Shown one piece after another: positions 13,812 to 15,449 of a DNA stretch of 15,449 nucleotides. Numbering within the stretch: the first letter of the stretch is position 1; each line of letters starts with the position of its first letter. The notes beneath the pieces were generated by a model. That model was not told the DNA's origin, searched no databases, and saw only the letters and a program-made list of their open reading frames with translations. The translations under genes and the position numbers were made by a program. Source of the stretch: an uncultured Bacilli bacterium (lineage in GTDB: Bacteria > Bacillota_I > Bacilli_A > RF39 > UBA660); NCBI GenBank assembly GCA_947628765.1, contig CANRBD010000017.1, positions 1 through 15,449 of the forward strand, in the 5' to 3' direction.

Positions 13812-14738
13812 CCCTACAAGTTGTTTTATTTTACCGTGAGTTTTGGCTTCAAAAATATTAGTGTTTTCCATTAAATTATGTCCATCACCATCACAGTTAA
13901 TTGGATAGTAAGGCACACGATTATTAAAGGTAATTTTTAAATGATCTGTACTATAAGCAATTTTTTTTGATCCCACAATACCATTTATAGAAAAAGGACT
14001 TGTAATTAAATTAAAGAGTAATTCCTTAGTGTTGTGAATGAGCAGTACATCGAATTTTCCATTTGATAAATTAGCTTTTGGATTTATGCGTAAATGACCA
14101 AATGATTTTCCATTTACCACTGCAAAAAAGATAATTTTATCATCAAATTTTTGCCCATTCATTTCAATGGTTACTTGGTAAGGATCATTAACTATACTTT
14201 TATATAGTTTATCATCCTCGAAGAAAGCTTTAAGTCCATATCTAATATAACTGAGAGTGCCAATATCTTTTTTAGCATCACTTTTATCAATTAAATATGT
14301 ACAAGGCGCTAGTATTCCGCCTGCTCCCACATAAGCAATAGCGTGATTATTTATAGCAACAATATCGCGGTCTTCAACTTTTCCTTGTAATAACATTTTG
14401 GTAGCTTTAGGGGCATTATATCTAGGAACATATGTGTTTTCACCCATGTCATTAGTTGTTCCACTTGGAATGTGACCATATAAAGCTTTTTGCTTACCTT
14501 GTAATCTATGAAAGGCTTCATATGCATTGCTAACAGTACCATCTCCACCCATGGTTAAAAGGACGTTGTATTTATTATTATATTCTTCAATATGGTCAAT
14601 GATAAATTCAGGATATTCACTTTCGATAGTAGTTATATTAAAACCAGAGTTATATATAGATTTAATAATTTTTAAAAAGTTCTGTTTATTAAAACCAGAA
14701 GCGTTTTCATTATAAATTAGGGCACATTTTGGTTTCAT
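13806..14738 (-). CDS. Diacylglycerol kinase family lipid kinase (DgkB/YegS-like)
   Basis: A 310-residue soluble lipid kinase that would phosphorylate diacylglycerol or a related lipid using ATP, at the inner face of the membrane. Visible family motifs are NENASGFN (10-17), the nucleotide-binding GGDGT (64-68), and PSGTTND (91-97). The C-terminal lobe has the expected CDGD at 282-285, where many relatives have DGE (the acidic catalytic region). The segment after GGDGT reads VSNAYEAF rather than the common xNEV, so the enzyme is somewhat diverged. The start ATG (14736-14738) is preceded on the minus strand by AGAGGTGAT. A strong promoter lies upstream and a palindromic terminator overlaps the stop, so it is a single-gene unit. 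Length is typical. In Bacilli this family recycles diacylglycerol from lipoteichoic acid synthesis; whether that applies here is inference. Confidence 0.9.
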   Translation of the reverse strand: MKPKCALIYNENASGFNKQNFLKIIKSIYNSGFNITTIESEYPEFIIDHIEEYNNKYNVLLTMGGDGTVSNAYEAFHRLQGKQKALYGHIPSGTTNDMGENTYVPRYNAPKATKMLLQGKVEDRDIVAINNHAIAYVGAGGILAPCTYLIDKSDAKKDIGTLSYIRYGLKAFFEDDKLYKSIVNDPYQVTIEMNGQKFDDKIIFFAVVNGKSFGHLRINPKANLSNGKFDVLLIHNTKELLFNLITSPFSINGIVGSKKIAYSTDHLKITFNNRVPYYPINCDGDGHNLMENTNIFEAKTHGKIKQLVGR

Positions 14739-14771
14739 AATATCACCTCTTTTTAAATCAAAACAGCCACT

Positions 14772-14800
14772 ATTCTAGCAAATAAAAAGAGATAAGTCAA
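14772..14800 (-). promoter_or_regulatory. Sigma-A promoter of the lipid kinase
   Basis: On the minus strand TTGACT (14800-14795), a 17-bp spacer and TAGAAT (14777-14772) form a near-consensus promoter. TGC just before the -10 gives an extended TGn element. Transcription would begin near 14765, leaving a leader of about 27 nt that contains the ribosome site. Confidence 0.8.
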
Positions 14801-14855
14801 ATTCATTATTTTATAATATCACTGAACTTAAATTTGAATTTATGCTGTAAAAATA

Positions 14856-14884
14856 TTGCAATTTCTGACATAAACATGTATACT
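14856..14884 (+). promoter_or_regulatory. Candidate promoter of the prepilin-like gene
   Basis: TTGCAA (14856-14861), 17 bp, then TATACT (14879-14884) form a plausible sigma-A promoter. The start would be near 14891, giving a leader of about 25 nt. A perfect 10-bp palindrome, ATACTAGTAT (14880-14889), overlaps the -10 and could be an operator. The promoter is divergent from that of the lipid kinase, with their -35 elements about 55 bp apart. Confidence 0.6.
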
Positions 14885-14915
14885 AGTATTAGTAAAATAA
14901 GGTGGGATTGAGAGT

Positions 14916-15449
14916 ATGAAAAATAAAGGATTCACATTAGCTGAATTATTAGGGGTAGTAGTCATTATTAGTTTACTTTTGTTAATAATGGTGCCATTAA
15001 TCATTAATGGAGTTCAAAATAGAGAAGGCGATGTAAATGAAGCCCAACAAAATATTATATATGATGCAGCAAATCAGCTAATAGATGATGATCCAGATCA
15101 GTATCCAGAAAATTCAGGTGACATATATTGTATATCGCTTCGTGAATTAGTAAATGATGGAAAATTGGTGGATCCAGTTAAAAAAATTGTCAGCACTGGC
15201 AATTATGACCTTGATAATACATCAATAGAAGTTAGAGTTACAAATAACAAAGTAAAATCTTATAAAATAAGAGAAGGCGAAAGTGAAGTTAATAAATGTA
15301 ACAAAAACGATAATACCGAAGCTATTAAAATAATTACGACACCATCAAATGACGTTTGGTCACAAACCAAAAAGGTCAAAATAATTTATCCAAACATTGA
15401 AGGAGAGGCCTATACACATTATTATAGTATCGATGGAACTGAAAAAAAT
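14916..15449 (+). CDS. Type IV prepilin-like (type II secretion pseudopilin-like) protein, 3'-truncated by window edge
   Basis: The frame is open from ATG 14916 to the last base, 178 codons, so the C-terminus is missing. AAGGTGGG (14899-14906) lies nine bases before the start. It begins with a short leader MKNKG, then FTLAELLGVVVIISLLLLI: the class III prepilin signal, with Gly at -1 and the conserved Glu at +5 in a hydrophobic helix. Prepilin peptidase would cleave after that Gly, and the helix would pack into a pilus or pseudopilus core. A soluble domain follows, with YCISLRELVNDGKLVDPV (Cys72) and a second Cys at 128. From about residue 145 the sequence (WSQTKKVKIIYP, then YYSIDGT) resembles the short beta domains appended to minor pilins in gut Bacillota, though this comparison is from memory. 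No pilus assembly genes are visible in the window. Confidence 0.85.
   Translation, partial: MKNKGFTLAELLGVVVIISLLLLIMVPLIINGVQNREGDVNEAQQNIIYDAANQLIDDDPDQYPENSGDIYCISLRELVNDGKLVDPVKKIVSTGNYDLDNTSIEVRVTNNKVKSYKIREGESEVNKCNKNDNTEAIKIITTPSNDVWSQTKKVKIIYPNIEGEAYTHYYSIDGTEKN

Noticed and set aside
1..15449. Recoding of TGA as tryptophan (Mollicutes code)
   Set aside because: Tryptophan is written TGG and the genes run full length under the standard code. No TGA stop is used among seven visible stops, but with so few genes this is weak.
1..15449. tRNA or rRNA genes, CRISPR arrays, transposases, attachment sites
   Set aside because: No cloverleaf with TTCRA-type arm, no regularly spaced direct repeats with unique spacers, and no transposase or integrase motifs were seen on either strand.

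Overview
The window is AT-rich DNA from a low-GC, Gram-positive-type bacterium. The topoisomerase, YitT, PAP2, lipid kinase and prepilin genes all look like Bacilli families. Seven stop codons are visible: five TAA, two TAG and no TGA. Tryptophan is encoded by TGG and no gene is broken by an in-frame TGA, so I read the window with the standard bacterial code. The combination fits a Bacilli lineage close to the Mollicutes or Erysipelotrichales, such as the gut RF39-type bacteria. That placement is inference.

Layout. Bases 1-2280 hold the C-terminal ~92% of a topoisomerase IV subunit A gene (parC), closed by a strong terminator. A short AT-rich spacer with two further inverted repeats and a possible promoter leads to a single giant gene (2511-10316). 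It encodes a secreted, membrane-anchored M26-type (IgA1 protease/Zmp-like) zinc metallopeptidase of about 2601 residues. Its architecture is unusual: signal peptide, cohesin-like domain, two-helix membrane hairpin, dockerin-like double F-hand, Gly/Ser linker, about eight beta modules arranged as four tandem pairs, an M26 N-terminal beta-helix-like segment, the HExxH...E peptidase domain, and an acidic tail. After a terminator comes a two-gene unit: a collagen-like Gly-X-Y protein and, 12 bp downstream, a family 2 glycosyltransferase with a helical repeat tail, probably its modifying enzyme. A terminator ends this unit. Next is a second two-gene unit, a YitT-type membrane protein and a PAP2 lipid phosphatase. 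It converges on a minus-strand diacylglycerol-kinase-like lipid kinase. That kinase has a well-formed promoter and a palindromic terminator. The last feature is the start of a type IV prepilin-like gene on the plus strand, divergent from the kinase and cut off by the window end.

How the genes fit together. Three genes or gene pairs point to the cell surface: the giant protease, the collagen-like protein with its glycosyltransferase, and the prepilin-like protein. The PAP2 phosphatase and the lipid kinase catalyse formally opposite reactions on phospholipid intermediates and sit tail to tail. The most unusual element is the protease. It carries both a cohesin-like and a dockerin-like module on either side of a membrane hairpin, in the region where streptococcal Zmp proteases carry their N-terminal anchor.
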